A stretch of DNA of 64,000 nucleotides from Candidatus Desulfobacillus denitrificans (GTDB lineage: Bacteria > Pseudomonadota > Gammaproteobacteria > Burkholderiales > Rhodocyclaceae), in assembly GCA_017347485.1 (NCBI GenBank), contig AP021857.1, positions 3,019,390 to 3,083,389 on the forward strand, given 5' to 3'. Shown one piece after another: positions 38,962 to 47,211 of this stretch (position 1 is the stretch's first letter; every line of letters starts with the position of its first letter). Position numbers and translations under genes: made by a program. The notes under the pieces are model-generated. The model saw only the letters and a program-made list of their open reading frames with translations, was not told the DNA's origin and made no database searches.

Positions 38962-41295
38962 ATGACTGAACCGAAGAAGCTCGGCAAGTACGAGATCCGG
39001 CGCGAGCTGGGTCAGGGCGCGATGGGCATCGTGTACGAAGGCTTCGACCCGATGATCGCCCGCCGCGTCGCGCTGAAGACGGTGCGCCGCGACCAGCTCG
39101 ACCGCGCCGAGGTCGAGGAGATCCTCGCCCGCTTCAAGCGCGAGGCGCAGGCCGCCGGCCGGCTCAACCACCCGAACATCGTGCAGATCTACGAGTACGG
39201 CGAAGACGACGGCACCGCCTTCATCGCCATGGAGTTCGTCGAAGGGCGCGAGCTGAAGGATTTTTTCGACGCCGACGAGCGCTTTCCGCTGGCGGAGGTC
39301 GTGCGCATCATGGGCCAGCTGCTCGAGGCGCTCGACTACTCCCACAAGAACGGCGTCGTGCATCGCGACATCAAGCCCGCCAACATCATCCTGCTCAAGG
39401 ACGGCACCGTGAAGGTGGCCGACTTCGGCATCGCCCGCGTCGAGTCGTCCAACCTGACCCAGGCCGGCTCGGTGCTCGGCACGCCGAGCTACATGTCGCC
39501 CGAGCAGTTCATGGGCCAGACCGTCGACGGCCGCTCCGACCTCTTCTCGGCCGGCGTCATCCTCTACCAGTTCCTCACCGGCGAAAAGCCGTTCACCGGC
39601 GCGCTGACCACCATCATGCACAAGGTGCTGAAGGAGGAGCCGCCGGCGCCCTCGGCCCTCAACGTGCAGGTGCCGCGGCCCTTCGATGCGCTGGTTCGCA
39701 GGGCGCTGGCGAAGCGTCCCGACGAGCGCTTCCAGAACGGTCGCGAGTTCGCCATCGCCCTGAAAATGGCGGCGGCCGGGCAGGCCCTGCCGGGCGACGG
39801 TGACGCGACGCTGGTGAACGACGTCGAGGCCACGCTCGTCAATGCGGCGGAGCAGACCCTTGCCGTGGAAAGGACGGTTGCCGCGCCGAAGCCCGCGCCG
39901 GCGGCGGCCGCCGCACCGGCGCAGCCGAAGAAACCGTCGCAGGGCCCGGCGCTGGCCCTCGTCGGCGGCATTGCCGTCATCGGCCTCGGTGCGGCTGCCT
40001 ATTTTTTCCTGGGCCAGAAGGGCGAGGCTCCGCAACCTGCGACGGCGCCCGCGGCGCAGGCCGAAGCCCGGCCCGCCGCGGCAGCGGCGGCCAACTCCGG
40101 CATCATGGTGATCAGCGCGCTGGGCCTGGCGGATCCCTCCGACCCGCGCTATCGGGAGGACCAGGGGTTGTTGAAGGCCGACCTGCGCGAGGACGCCAGG
40201 CGCCAGCTCGTCGAGAAGGCCCTCGGCCTGTATGTCGCGCAGGCCTCGCTCGACAAGAACTACATGCTGGTGCGCGACAAGCTGCTTTCGCGCAGCGGCG
40301 AATTCATCCAGACGGTGCTGGAAGAAGACCCGCCGCAGCTGGGCAAGGACGGTTTGATGTCGCTCGCCACCCGCGCCACGGTGAAGGTGCGCGACGTGCA
40401 GAAATCGCTCAACCAGATGTCGCGCGAGGAGCGCGTCGATTTCATCCGCAACAACGGCGACCCGAAGATCTCGGTGGCCATCGCCGCCAAGAGCGCCGAT
40501 GCCGACCCGGCCGCGGCCCCGCAGCGTTCGCCGCTGGCGGAGAACCTGCTCAAGGAACGCATCCAGTCCTTCGGTTTCCGCCTGTGGAACGACGATATGG
40601 CGAAGGAAGGCAAAGGCGGCGCCGACTTCGCCGTCACCGGCGAGGCGAAGTTCAAGAAGCTCTCCGCCAAGCTGGCCGCCTCGGGCATCACCGTCGAGAA
40701 ATTCGTCCTCACCTCGTGGACGGTGAAGGCCACCGACAAGAAAAGCGGCGAGGAAATCTACTACAACACGCAGATCCCGGAGAAGACCAGCTGGGCAACC
40801 GAGGACGAGGCGCTGCGCGACATCGGCAAGCTGATCGGGGAGGAGTTCTCCAAGGGCTTCTTTCTCTCCCACTTCCACTTCAGCGGCCAGAAGGTGCGGC
40901 TCAGGTTCCAGGGCCTGCCGGGCAAGGAGACGGCGCAACTGCTGATGCGCGAGCTGAATGGCCTGTTGGGCGTGCTGTCGGCGAGCCCGGCCTCGGCCGG
41001 CGCGGCCGAGGCGGCGTTCGACCTCGATCTCTCCGGCGGCTCGGCCAGCCCGGTCGAGCTGGTGCAGGGAGCGGTTCTGAAGCCGCTCAACCACAAGCTC
41101 GGCAAGCAGTGCTTCAACGTTGCCGGCGCCGCGGGCGGCAGCGAAATCGTCGCCGTGCTGGAGGCCGGCTGCAAGGAGGCGGCCATCCTCTCCCGCCTCG
41201 ACACCCTGCCGCCGGCGGCGCTGATCGAAGCGCCCTCGCCGCGGCGCGAGGCGGTGGTGAAAAACCCCGAGACGCTGAGAAAAATCGCGATGTGA
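38962..41295 (+). CDS. Transmembrane Ser/Thr protein kinase with FlgT-like outer domain
   Basis: A 777-residue protein. Residues 8-275 are a complete eukaryotic-type kinase: LGQGAMG loop, VALK lysine, VVHRDIKPANI (about 131-141), VADFGIARV, GTPSYMSPEQ. A Thr-containing linker (DATLVNDVEATLVN) could be phosphorylated. One membrane helix is at about 330-352. The periplasmic part has an Ala/Pro stretch and then LREDARRQLVEKALGLYV..LLSRSGEFI, which resembles the N-domain of flagellar FlgT, followed by TolB/CsgG-like segments. This outer part is of the same general type as the two exported proteins encoded upstream, suggesting that they are its ligands or partners (inference). GAGGGAG precedes the ATG. 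Confidence 0.85.
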   Translation: MTEPKKLGKYEIRRELGQGAMGIVYEGFDPMIARRVALKTVRRDQLDRAEVEEILARFKREAQAAGRLNHPNIVQIYEYGEDDGTAFIAMEFVEGRELKDFFDADERFPLAEVVRIMGQLLEALDYSHKNGVVHRDIKPANIILLKDGTVKVADFGIARVESSNLTQAGSVLGTPSYMSPEQFMGQTVDGRSDLFSAGVILYQFLTGEKPFTGALTTIMHKVLKEEPPAPSALNVQVPRPFDALVRRALAKRPDERFQNGREFAIALKMAAAGQALPGDGDATLVNDVEATLVNAAEQTLAVERTVAAPKPAPAAAAAPAQPKKPSQGPALALVGGIAVIGLGAAAYFFLGQKGEAPQPATAPAAQAEARPAAAAAANSGIMVISALGLADPSDPRYREDQGLLKADLREDARRQLVEKALGLYVAQASLDKNYMLVRDKLLSRSGEFIQTVLEEDPPQLGKDGLMSLATRATVKVRDVQKSLNQMSREERVDFIRNNGDPKISVAIAAKSADADPAAAPQRSPLAENLLKERIQSFGFRLWNDDMAKEGKGGADFAVTGEAKFKKLSAKLAASGITVEKFVLTSWTVKATDKKSGEEIYYNTQIPEKTSWATEDEALRDIGKLIGEEFSKGFFLSHFHFSGQKVRLRFQGLPGKETAQLLMRELNGLLGVLSASPASAGAAEAAFDLDLSGGSASPVELVQGAVLKPLNHKLGKQCFNVAGAAGGSEIVAVLEAGCKEAAILSRLDTLPPAALIEAPSPRREAVVKNPETLRKIAM

Positions 41296-41346
41296 GACGA
41301 CGGCCTTTCGCCCTTCCCGTGGCAGGGGGGACTGGTTCGCTGCCGT

Positions 41347-41373
41347 AAAAAAGGCCCCGACCGGGGCCTTTTT
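41347..41373. terminator. Bidirectional terminator between convergent genes
   Basis: The stem AAAAAGGCCCC / GGGGCCTTTTT with a GACC loop has A- and T-tracts on both sides, so it serves the kinase gene (rightward) and the cyclase gene (leftward). Confidence 0.92.
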
Positions 41374-41392
41374 CCTGCGCCTTTATCGGCGT

Positions 41393-42280
41393 TCAGCCGA
41401 CCTGGAACTCGACGATCTCCCCGCCCTCATCGTAGGCGTGGCCGAAACTGATGCGCCCCTTGCTGCGCAGGATGACCTCCTCGCGCTTGAGCGCGAACTC
41501 GACCTCGCCGTCGAAGGCGACGTAGGTGCCGTTGGTGCTCTGGTCGATGAGCACGAACTTGTCGCGGCGCCGCTCGATGCGGGCATGGGTGCGCGAGGCG
41601 CGGCGGTCATTGATGATGATGTCGCAGCCGGCGTCGCGACCCAGCGAGAAGACGCCATGGCCGGCATCGAGCACCTTCTCGTCCCCGCCATGCCGCACGG
41701 TCATGCGGGCGGCGACGGGCGCCGGCGAGACGCTGGCCGATTTCATGGTGAGGTCGTCCGATTCCTGCCAGAGCACCTCGCAGACGTGCACGTCCTCGGC
41801 CTTGCCCTTCACCGACAGGGCGTCGATCTCGCGCGTCGATTGCTGCAGCAGCGCCGGCAGGGCGGCAACCGTCTCGGCGGTGGTGATGATCTGCCCGGCC
41901 TTGGCCAGGCCGGCCATGCGTGCCGCCGTGTTGACCGTGTCGCCGAAAACGTCCTTGCCCTCCTCGATGGCCGGGCCGAAGTGGAAACCGATGCGAATGG
42001 CCAGCTTGATGCCGGAGACCGGCGGCAGGTCGTCGACGCGCTGCTGCATGGAGCAGGCGGCATCCATGCCCGCCTCCGCGCTGTCGAACGCCGCCATCAC
42101 CTCGTCGCCGATGGTCTTGACGACACGGCCCTTGAACTGCTCGGTGGCGCGCGTCATGCGGTTGAGGCAGCGCTCGACGGCGTGCAGGGCTTCCTTGTCG
42201 CCCAGCTTCTCGTAGAGCCGGGTGCTGCCGGAAACGTCGGCGAATAGGACGCAAAGGTTGCGTTCGGCCTTGGTGCTCAT
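41393..42280 (-). CDS. Class III adenylate cyclase fused to an FHA domain
   Basis: A 295-residue cytoplasmic protein. Residues about 8-165 are a class III cyclase with both metal aspartates (LFADVSGST and IGDEVMAAF), the adenine-selecting Lys (VVKTIGDE) and Asp (VFGDTVNTAAR), and the transition-state Asn and Arg, so it should make cAMP. Residues about 205-290 are an FHA domain (FSLGRDAGCDIII, SRTHARI, STNGTYV) that binds phosphothreonine. It converges on the Ser/Thr kinase gene, an obvious candidate to create that phosphothreonine. The kinase-FHA link is inference from neighbourhood. Confidence 0.9.
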   Translation of the reverse strand: MSTKAERNLCVLFADVSGSTRLYEKLGDKEALHAVERCLNRMTRATEQFKGRVVKTIGDEVMAAFDSAEAGMDAACSMQQRVDDLPPVSGIKLAIRIGFHFGPAIEEGKDVFGDTVNTAARMAGLAKAGQIITTAETVAALPALLQQSTREIDALSVKGKAEDVHVCEVLWQESDDLTMKSASVSPAPVAARMTVRHGGDEKVLDAGHGVFSLGRDAGCDIIINDRRASRTHARIERRRDKFVLIDQSTNGTYVAFDGEVEFALKREEVILRSKGRISFGHAYDEGGEIVEFQVG

Positions 42281-42322
42281 TTGGATTCTGTGATCCCTGA
42301 CTCCCCTTGACGGCGAATCATA

Positions 42323-43234
42323 TCAAACATCGCCGCCGCGCAGCGGGATCACCGACGGATCGTCGAATTCCTCGGGGTCGAAGGCGCGGTCGCCCTCCGG
42401 ATCGGGCCGGCCGCTGGCCTTCAGGTTGCGGAAATCGTAGAGCCTCGGGTCGGCCAAATGCGAGGGGGCGACGTTGCCCAGCGCGGCGAAGATCTTCTCC
42501 ACCCGGCCGGGGAAGCGCTTGTCCCATTCGCGCAGCAGCGCCTTGGTTTCCTTGCGCTTCAACTGTTCCTGCGAGCCGCACAGGTCGCAGGGGATGATCG
42601 GGAAGCGGCGCAGCGCCGCCCAGGCCTCGAGGTCGCGCTCGCGGCAGTAGGCGAGCGGGCGGATGACGATGTGGCGGCCGTCGTCGGAGACCAGCTTGGG
42701 CGGCATGGCCTTCAGCTTGCCGCCGTAGAACAGGTTGAGGAACAGCGTCTCGAGGATGTCGTCGCGGTGGTGGCCGAGCGCGATCTTGGTGGCGCCCAGT
42801 TCGCCGGCGACGCGGTAGAGCACGCCGCGGCGCAGCCGCGAGCACAGCGAACAGGTGGTCTTGCCCTCAGGGATCACCCGTTTCACCACCGAGTAGGTGT
42901 CCTGCTCCTCGATGTGGAAAGGGATGCCGAGATCCTTGAGGTAGGCCGGCAGCACCTCGGCGGGAAAGCCCGGCTGCTTCTGGTCGAGGTTCACGGCGAC
43001 CAGCTCGAAGCGCACCGGCGCGATTTCGCGCAGCTGCAGCAGGATGTCGAGCAGGGCGTGGCTGTCCTTGCCGCCGGACAGGCAGACCATGACGCGGTCG
43101 CCGTCCTCGATCATGTTGAAGTCGCCGATGGCCTGGCCGACGTTGCGGCGCAGGCGCTTGGCCAGCTTGTTGGCCTCGTGGCGCTCCTTTTCCGGCAATG
43201 CCTCCGGCAGCAGCGCCTCCAGATAGCCGCTCAT
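42323..43234 (-). CDS. ttcA: tRNA 2-thiocytidine synthetase TtcA
   Basis: A 303-residue TtcA that thiolates C32 of some tRNAs. It has the PP-loop SGGKDS and the iron-sulfur cysteines of [10 protein letters not shown], plus PCDLCGSQ. The start is [10 protein letters not shown]; its ribosome site GGAAGG is formed by the edge of the dispersed repeat copy C just upstream, which is unusual. The frame stays open through that repeat, but the upstream residues are repeat-derived and not part of TtcA. Confidence 0.93.
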   Translation of the reverse strand: MSGYLEALLPEALPEKERHEANKLAKRLRRNVGQAIGDFNMIEDGDRVMVCLSGGKDSHALLDILLQLREIAPVRFELVAVNLDQKQPGFPAEVLPAYLKDLGIPFHIEEQDTYSVVKRVIPEGKTTCSLCSRLRRGVLYRVAGELGATKIALGHHRDDILETLFLNLFYGGKLKAMPPKLVSDDGRHIVIRPLAYCRERDLEAWAALRRFPIIPCDLCGSQEQLKRKETKALLREWDKRFPGRVEKIFAALGNVAPSHLADPRLYDFRNLKASGRPDPEGDRAFDPEEFDDPSVIPLRGGDV

Positions 43235-43445
43235 GTCAAAGCCTTCCCCCCGTCCCCCTTCCCGGGGAAGGGGGTGACGGTCGTTCGCGGGCCATGCCCG
43301 CTCGAAATTGCTGACTGCGCCGTCCTTGGGGGCCGCGCGGGAGCGTCGCGCCTCGGAACGTGCGCAGCGGAGCGCGGCAACAATTCGGCTGCACTGCGCA
43401 GCTTCGCAGGCGCGGCCGCTCCGCCGAATTCCCGGCGGACGGCGC
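43235..43445 (-). repeat. Dispersed GC-rich repeat, copy C, with a longer GC-rich tail
   Basis: This 211-base gap between ttcA and folM holds CCCCTTCCCGGGGAAGGGGG, TGACGGTCGTTCGCGGGCCA and GGCCATGCCCGCTC, all shared with copies A or B. The rest (43310-43445) is GC-rich, with several short inverted repeats (GGAATTCGGCGG-like ends near 43420) and no gene. On the minus strand it encodes [20 protein letters not shown]. Confidence 0.8.
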
Positions 43446-44195
43446 TCACAGCACGACGCTCCGGCCGCCATCCACGGCGATGATCTGGCCGGTGACGAAG
43501 GGCGCGTCGGCCAGCAGGAACAGCGCCGTGCGGGCGATGTCGGCGGGGTCGCCGCAGCGCTTGAGCAGGGTGCGCGAGACGACGTTGGCCTGGGCGGCGG
43601 CGTCGAAGGAGCCGTCCTCCGGCCACAGGATCGGGCCGGGCGCGACGGCGTTCACGCGCACGTGCGGGCCGAGTTCCAGGGCCAGCGCCCGGGTCAGCCC
43701 GGACAGGCCGGCCTTGGCGGCGCAGTAGAGCGGGAAGTTCTTCAACGGCCGCTCGTCGTGGATGTCGGTGATGTTCACAATGGCGCCGCGCGCCGCGGCG
43801 AGGTGCGGCGCTGCCGCCTGCGCCAGGAACAGCGGCGCCTTGAGGTTGGTGCCGACCAGGTCGTCCCAGTCGCGCTCGCCGATCATCCCCACCGGCGTGG
43901 CGTGGAAGCTGGAGGCGTTGTTCACCAGCGCGTCGAGTCGTCCGTAGTGCCTGACCGTCTCCTCTACCAGCCGCGGCAGGTGCTCGATGTCGAGCAGGTC
44001 GGCCTGGAAGGCCAGGGCCGAACCGGGTCGGGCGGCGTTGAGTTCGGCGACGAGGGCCTTGGCCGCCTCCGCCGAGCTGCGGTAATGCAGCGCCAGGCTG
44101 GCGCCTTCGGCATGCAGCGCGCGCGCGATCTCGGCGCCGACGCGTCGCGCGGCGCCGGTCACCAGCACCGTCTTGTCCTGCAGCTTGAAAGACAT
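43446..44195 (-). CDS. folM: Pteridine reductase / alternative dihydrofolate reductase FolM
   Basis: A 249-residue SDR of the pteridine-reductase type: the cofactor motif TGAARRVG has the Arg pair that marks this subgroup instead of the usual TGxxxGIG; NNASSF and YCAAKAG (Tyr-x3-Lys) follow, and the C-terminus is typical (ITGQ-like [13 protein letters not shown]). It reduces dihydromonapterin or dihydrofolate with NADPH. It lies divergently from the MidA-like gene, with 57 bases between. Confidence 0.88.
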   Translation of the reverse strand: MSFKLQDKTVLVTGAARRVGAEIARALHAEGASLALHYRSSAEAAKALVAELNAARPGSALAFQADLLDIEHLPRLVEETVRHYGRLDALVNNASSFHATPVGMIGERDWDDLVGTNLKAPLFLAQAAAPHLAAARGAIVNITDIHDERPLKNFPLYCAAKAGLSGLTRALALELGPHVRVNAVAPGPILWPEDGSFDAAAQANVVSRTLLKRCGDPADIARTALFLLADAPFVTGQIIAVDGGRSVVL

Positions 44196-44252
44196 CGCAA
44201 GTTCCTCTCGAATTTGCGAATTTTAGCGGAATCGGGCACATTCGGCCCCGCC

Positions 44253-45398
44253 ATGACGATGCCCCAGCCCGATGCCGATGCCGCCGCCGCCAGCGCCCGC
44301 CTGAGCGAGCGCATCCAGGACGAGATTCGCGCGGCCGGCGGCTGGATTTCCTTCGCCCGCTACATGGCGCTGGCGCTCTACGCGCCCGGCCTCGGCTATT
44401 ACAGCGGCGGTGCGCGCAAGTTCGGCGCGGCGGGCGACTTCGTCACCGCGCCCGAGCTCTCGCCCCTCTTCGCCGAGGCGCTGGCCGCCCAGCTCGAGCC
44501 GGTCCTGGCAGAGAGCGCACCACGCATCCTCGAGGCCGGCGCCGGCAGCGGCGCCCTCGCCCTCGGCCTGCTGCGCGCGCTCGAGCGACGCGGCGCCCTG
44601 CCCGAGCGCTACGAGATCCTCGAGCTCTCCGGCGAGCTGCGCGCGCGCCAGCAGGAAACGCTCGCCGGCGCACCGCGCCTGGCGGAACGGGTCGTCTGGC
44701 TGGACACGCTGCCGGACACTTTCAGCGGCGCCGTCGTCGCCAACGAGCTGCTCGACGCCCTGCCGGTGAATATCGTCGCCTGGCGCGAGGACGGCGTCTT
44801 CGAGCGCGGCGTGAAGCTGGAGAACGGCGCCTTCGCCTGGCAGGAACGGCCCGCCACCGGCGCGCTGCTCGCCGTGTCGCAGGGACTGACTTTTGTCCGG
44901 CCGCCCTACGTCTCGGAGATCGCCCTCGCCGCCCGCGCCTGGATCGCCGAATGGGGGCGCATCCTGCAGCAAGGCGCGCTGCTGCTGATCGACTACGGCT
45001 TCCCGCGGCGCGAGTATTACCACCCGCAGCGCGCCGAGGGCACGCTGATGTGCCACTACCGCCATCACGCCCACGGCGACCCGTTCTGGCTGCCGGGGCT
45101 CAACGACCTCACCGCCCATGTCGATTTCACCGCTGCTGCCTCCGCCGGCCACGAGGCGGGCCTCGACGTGCTCGGCTACACCAGCCAGGGACAGTTCCTG
45201 CTCAACTGCGGCCTGGCGCAGCTGCTGCAGCAACACCAGGCCGACGGCGCGGCCGCCTACGCCGCGCTCGCCTCCGGCGCGCAGAAACTCATCAGTCCCG
45301 CCGAGATGGGCGAGCTGTTCAAGGTGCTGGTGCTGGGGAAGGGAATCGATGCACCCCCGCTCGGCTTCGCGAGCGGCGACCGCAGCCACGCGCTGTGA
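44253..45398 (+). CDS. SAM-dependent methyltransferase, MidA/NDUFAF7 family
   Basis: A 381-residue protein of the MidA family (COG1565). ISFARYMALALYAPGLGYYSGG and FGAAGDFVTAPELSPLF open the conserved core; ILEAGAGSGALALGLL binds SAM; NELLDALPV and LLIDYGF follow. The human relative methylates an arginine of complex I. A bacterial substrate is unknown. The last reading-frame gene before the scrambled island. A copy of the recurring word, GGGACTGACTTTT, lies inside (44882-44894) and encodes QGLTFV. Confidence 0.87.
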   Translation: MTMPQPDADAAAASARLSERIQDEIRAAGGWISFARYMALALYAPGLGYYSGGARKFGAAGDFVTAPELSPLFAEALAAQLEPVLAESAPRILEAGAGSGALALGLLRALERRGALPERYEILELSGELRARQQETLAGAPRLAERVVWLDTLPDTFSGAVVANELLDALPVNIVAWREDGVFERGVKLENGAFAWQERPATGALLAVSQGLTFVRPPYVSEIALAARAWIAEWGRILQQGALLLIDYGFPRREYYHPQRAEGTLMCHYRHHAHGDPFWLPGLNDLTAHVDFTAAASAGHEAGLDVLGYTSQGQFLLNCGLAQLLQQHQADGAAAYAALASGAQKLISPAEMGELFKVLVLGKGIDAPPLGFASGDRSHAL

Positions 45399-45530
45399 GC
45401 TGTCGATCAGTGGGTCATGGATGGCGCCAAGAGCGGCGCAGCTATGCCTTTCGGTACACACCTGAATCGCTGCAATATCAATCAGGGGGGCACAGACTGT
45501 CCAAGCACTGGGCACACAGGAAAACGACTT

Positions 45531-45574
45531 GCCCCGCACAATTCAGCCCCGCACAATTCAACCCGCACAATTCA
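45531..45574 (+). repeat. Three tandem copies of GCCCCGCACAATTCA
   Basis: Units at 45531-45545, 45546-45560 and 45561-45574 are nearly identical (15, 15 and 14 bases; the third starts ACCC). A TTGACA sequence follows one base later, so the repeats may be operator sites for a lost operon. Confidence 0.85.
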
Positions 45575-45614
45575 CTTGACATTACGGGGGGTAGGATATT
45601 CTTCCCGGCGGCAT

Positions 45615-45689
45615 ATGCGGATGAGTTGGAAGGTGAAAAACAGAGAAGTTCAGTATGTGGAATTTATTGAGAATTACGTAACCGCATGA
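45615..45689 (+). CDS. Possible short peptide ORF, unknown
   Basis: A 24-codon frame starting ATGCGGATG and ending TGA; the stop overlaps another ATG (45686) that is cut off by the insertion sequence. The peptide is charged, with a WKVKNREVQYVEFIENY segment. It has no good ribosome site. A precursor peptide for the nearby radical-SAM maturase remnant is one idea; a non-coding stretch or gene fragment is equally possible. Confidence 0.2.
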   Translation: MRMSWKVKNREVQYVEFIENYVTA

Positions 45690-45746
45690 CAACCTTTTTG
45701 CCTCTGATGCGTTATATCGATGTCAGAATTGCATCGAGGAGGAGTC

Positions 45747-46462
45747 ATGGCGGCAAAGATGGACGAAGCGGCAAGGCGGCGGGTGCGCGCGGGTCGGCTG
45801 CTGCTCAAGGGCAAGAAGCCGGCGGAAGTGGCGGCGACGGTTGGTGCGCCGCGGCAAACCGTGTATCGCTGGCTGGGCGTTTTGCAGGAGGAAGGCATCG
45901 ACGGCCTGCGCGAGATGAGCAAGGGCGGACGCCCTTCCCTCATGTCGGACGAGCAGATAGGGGAATTGCGCGAAGCCCTGCTGGCCGGACCGATGGCAGC
46001 CGGATACGGCACCGATCTGTGGACGCTCAAGCGGGTGCGCCTGCTCATCGAGAAGCGCTTCGGTATCAAGTACAGCGACGTCAATGTCTGGCGCATTCTG
46101 GGCGCCATGGGCTTCTCCAGCCAGAAGCCGGAGAAGCGGGCCATCGAGCGCAACGCGCAAGCCGTCGCGCAATGGAAGAAGCGCACCTGGCCTCTGCTCA
46201 AAAAAAAGCCCGGCAAGAGCGCCGCGTAATCGTCTTCATCGACGAGTCCGGCCTGTCCGAGCGCCCGACACGGGTGCGCACCTGGGCGCCCAAGGGGCAA
46301 ACCCCAATCATCCAGTTCCACTTCAACTGGAAGCAGCTGTCGATGATCGCCGGGGTGAGCAAGACCTCTGCCTATTTCCGGCTGCACGAGGGCACCATCA
46401 AGAGCGAGCAGATCGTCGCCTTCCTCAAGCAGTACAAGGACGAGAGTTTGCGGGAGCGGTAA
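45747..46462 (+). pseudogene. IS630 transposase, frameshifted and truncated, with HlyD tail
   Basis: The first frame (45747-46229) holds the helix-turn-helix N-terminal half (KKPAEVAATVGAPRQTVYRWL and the winged part). The second, -1 frame holds the start of the DDE domain (VIVFIDESGLSERP, with the first Asp). A perfect slippery heptamer A-AAA-AAG (46202-46208) in the right phase explains programmed -1 frameshifting, as usual in IS630. The DDE domain then stops after IVAFLK and ends QYKDESLRER, the classic C-terminus of HlyD adaptors. The second Asp and Glu are missing, so it cannot transpose. GAGGAGG precedes the ATG. Confidence 0.85.
46424..46462 (+). repeat. hlyD 3'-end fragment (matches 49397-49435)
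   Basis: 39 bases that match the end of the hlyD gene at 49397-49435 with only four differences, at least three of them synonymous. It is thus the end of a second, slightly diverged hlyD gene, not a fresh copy. Confidence 0.85.
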
Positions 46463-46565
46463 TTATTGAATTTCGAGCTTTATTTTCTGCGCTCTCCTGA
46501 AAATCATCAACCATCACCACCCGCCAAGCCGTTCAATCCGCTCCCGATGCACTTGTGTACGTCCA

Positions 46566-47210
46566 TTGGGTCTAGTCAATTTCAACTGCGTGCTGGCAAA
46601 AAACAACATGTCCCTCGTCGCCATCCGCAGCCATATCGCCGAACGACTGGACTGCCGATCAGCGGAACTGCCGCTGGCGACCGAGGAGCTTGTCCTGCCT
46701 TACGAAGAAACGGGCATGGGCCTTTCCCTGCGCTCGGAGACGGAGAGCCGGTTGTTCAGGCAAGCGTTCGTCAGGGAACTGTCCGATGGCAGCGCACTTG
46801 GGTCTCTGAATATCCGCGAGAAGCTGCAGGACTTTTTCCTGTCACTGGCCAAAGGACGGCCTTCCTGCGCGCTTACACAACGTTGTGGGATGGATCGGGA
46901 GGATACGCTCGCAGTCGATCTTCATGGCAACGTGCTGACCTGCCAGAACACGGCTGCGGGCGACGGGCACGCGATTGGCCATGTCAGCGATCTCGGCAAT
47001 GCCATTCTCGATACCGCAAGACACTGGCTAACGAGAGACGAATGCCGCTGCTGTCCGGTGATCCAGTTGTGCAAGGGGGGTTGCATGAGGCTTGAGGGCG
47101 AACGATGGCAGCAAGCCTGCCGGAACAGTTTTATCTACAACATCGTGCTGTTGAAGGCTGCGGTCGGGGTACTGGTTGGTGCGGCGCGAAATCAAAAAGG
47201 CGCATTGTGA
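46566..47210 (+). pseudogene. C-terminal (SPASM) half of a radical-SAM peptide maturase
   Basis: About 214 residues. The C-terminal part is a complete SPASM iron-sulfur domain: CGMDREDTLAVDLHGNVLTC, then CRCCPVIQLCKGGC, which is exactly C-x2-C-x5-C-x3-C, and a last Cys in QQACRNS. The first part (LVNFNCVLAKNNMSLVAI) looks like the end of the radical-SAM barrel. The barrel start with the CxxxCxxC cluster is missing. Such enzymes modify ribosomally made peptides. The open frame runs back only to 46470. A TTG in another frame at 46466 (NFELYFLRSPENHQ) may be the original N-terminus, so an internal deletion is likely. Confidence 0.75.
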
Positions 47211-47211
47211 C

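Larger units (their letters stand above)
45399..45746. other. A+T-richer gap with tandem repeats, edge of accessory island
   Basis: A 348-base stretch without a sure gene. It holds a three-unit tandem repeat (45531-45574), a TTGACA hexamer (45576-45581), a possible 24-codon frame (45615-45689, no ribosome site), and the left part of an IS630-type element whose exact end could not be placed. G+C is visibly lower than before 45398. Confidence 0.6.
45720..46462 (+). mobile_element. Truncated IS630-type insertion sequence
   Basis: The element retains its two-frame transposase but not its right half. Conserved sequence ends in the middle of the DDE domain and continues directly into the last 39 bases of an hlyD gene. 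The left end is uncertain and no right terminal repeat is present. It is therefore a dead remnant that marks a deletion or recombination junction at about 46424-46430. Confidence 0.75.

Noticed and set aside
45417..45689. A 90-codon protein covering the tandem repeats
   Set aside because: The first two thirds encode repeat DNA without protein-like features, and no ribosome site is found. Only the last 24 codons are kept as a weak possibility.
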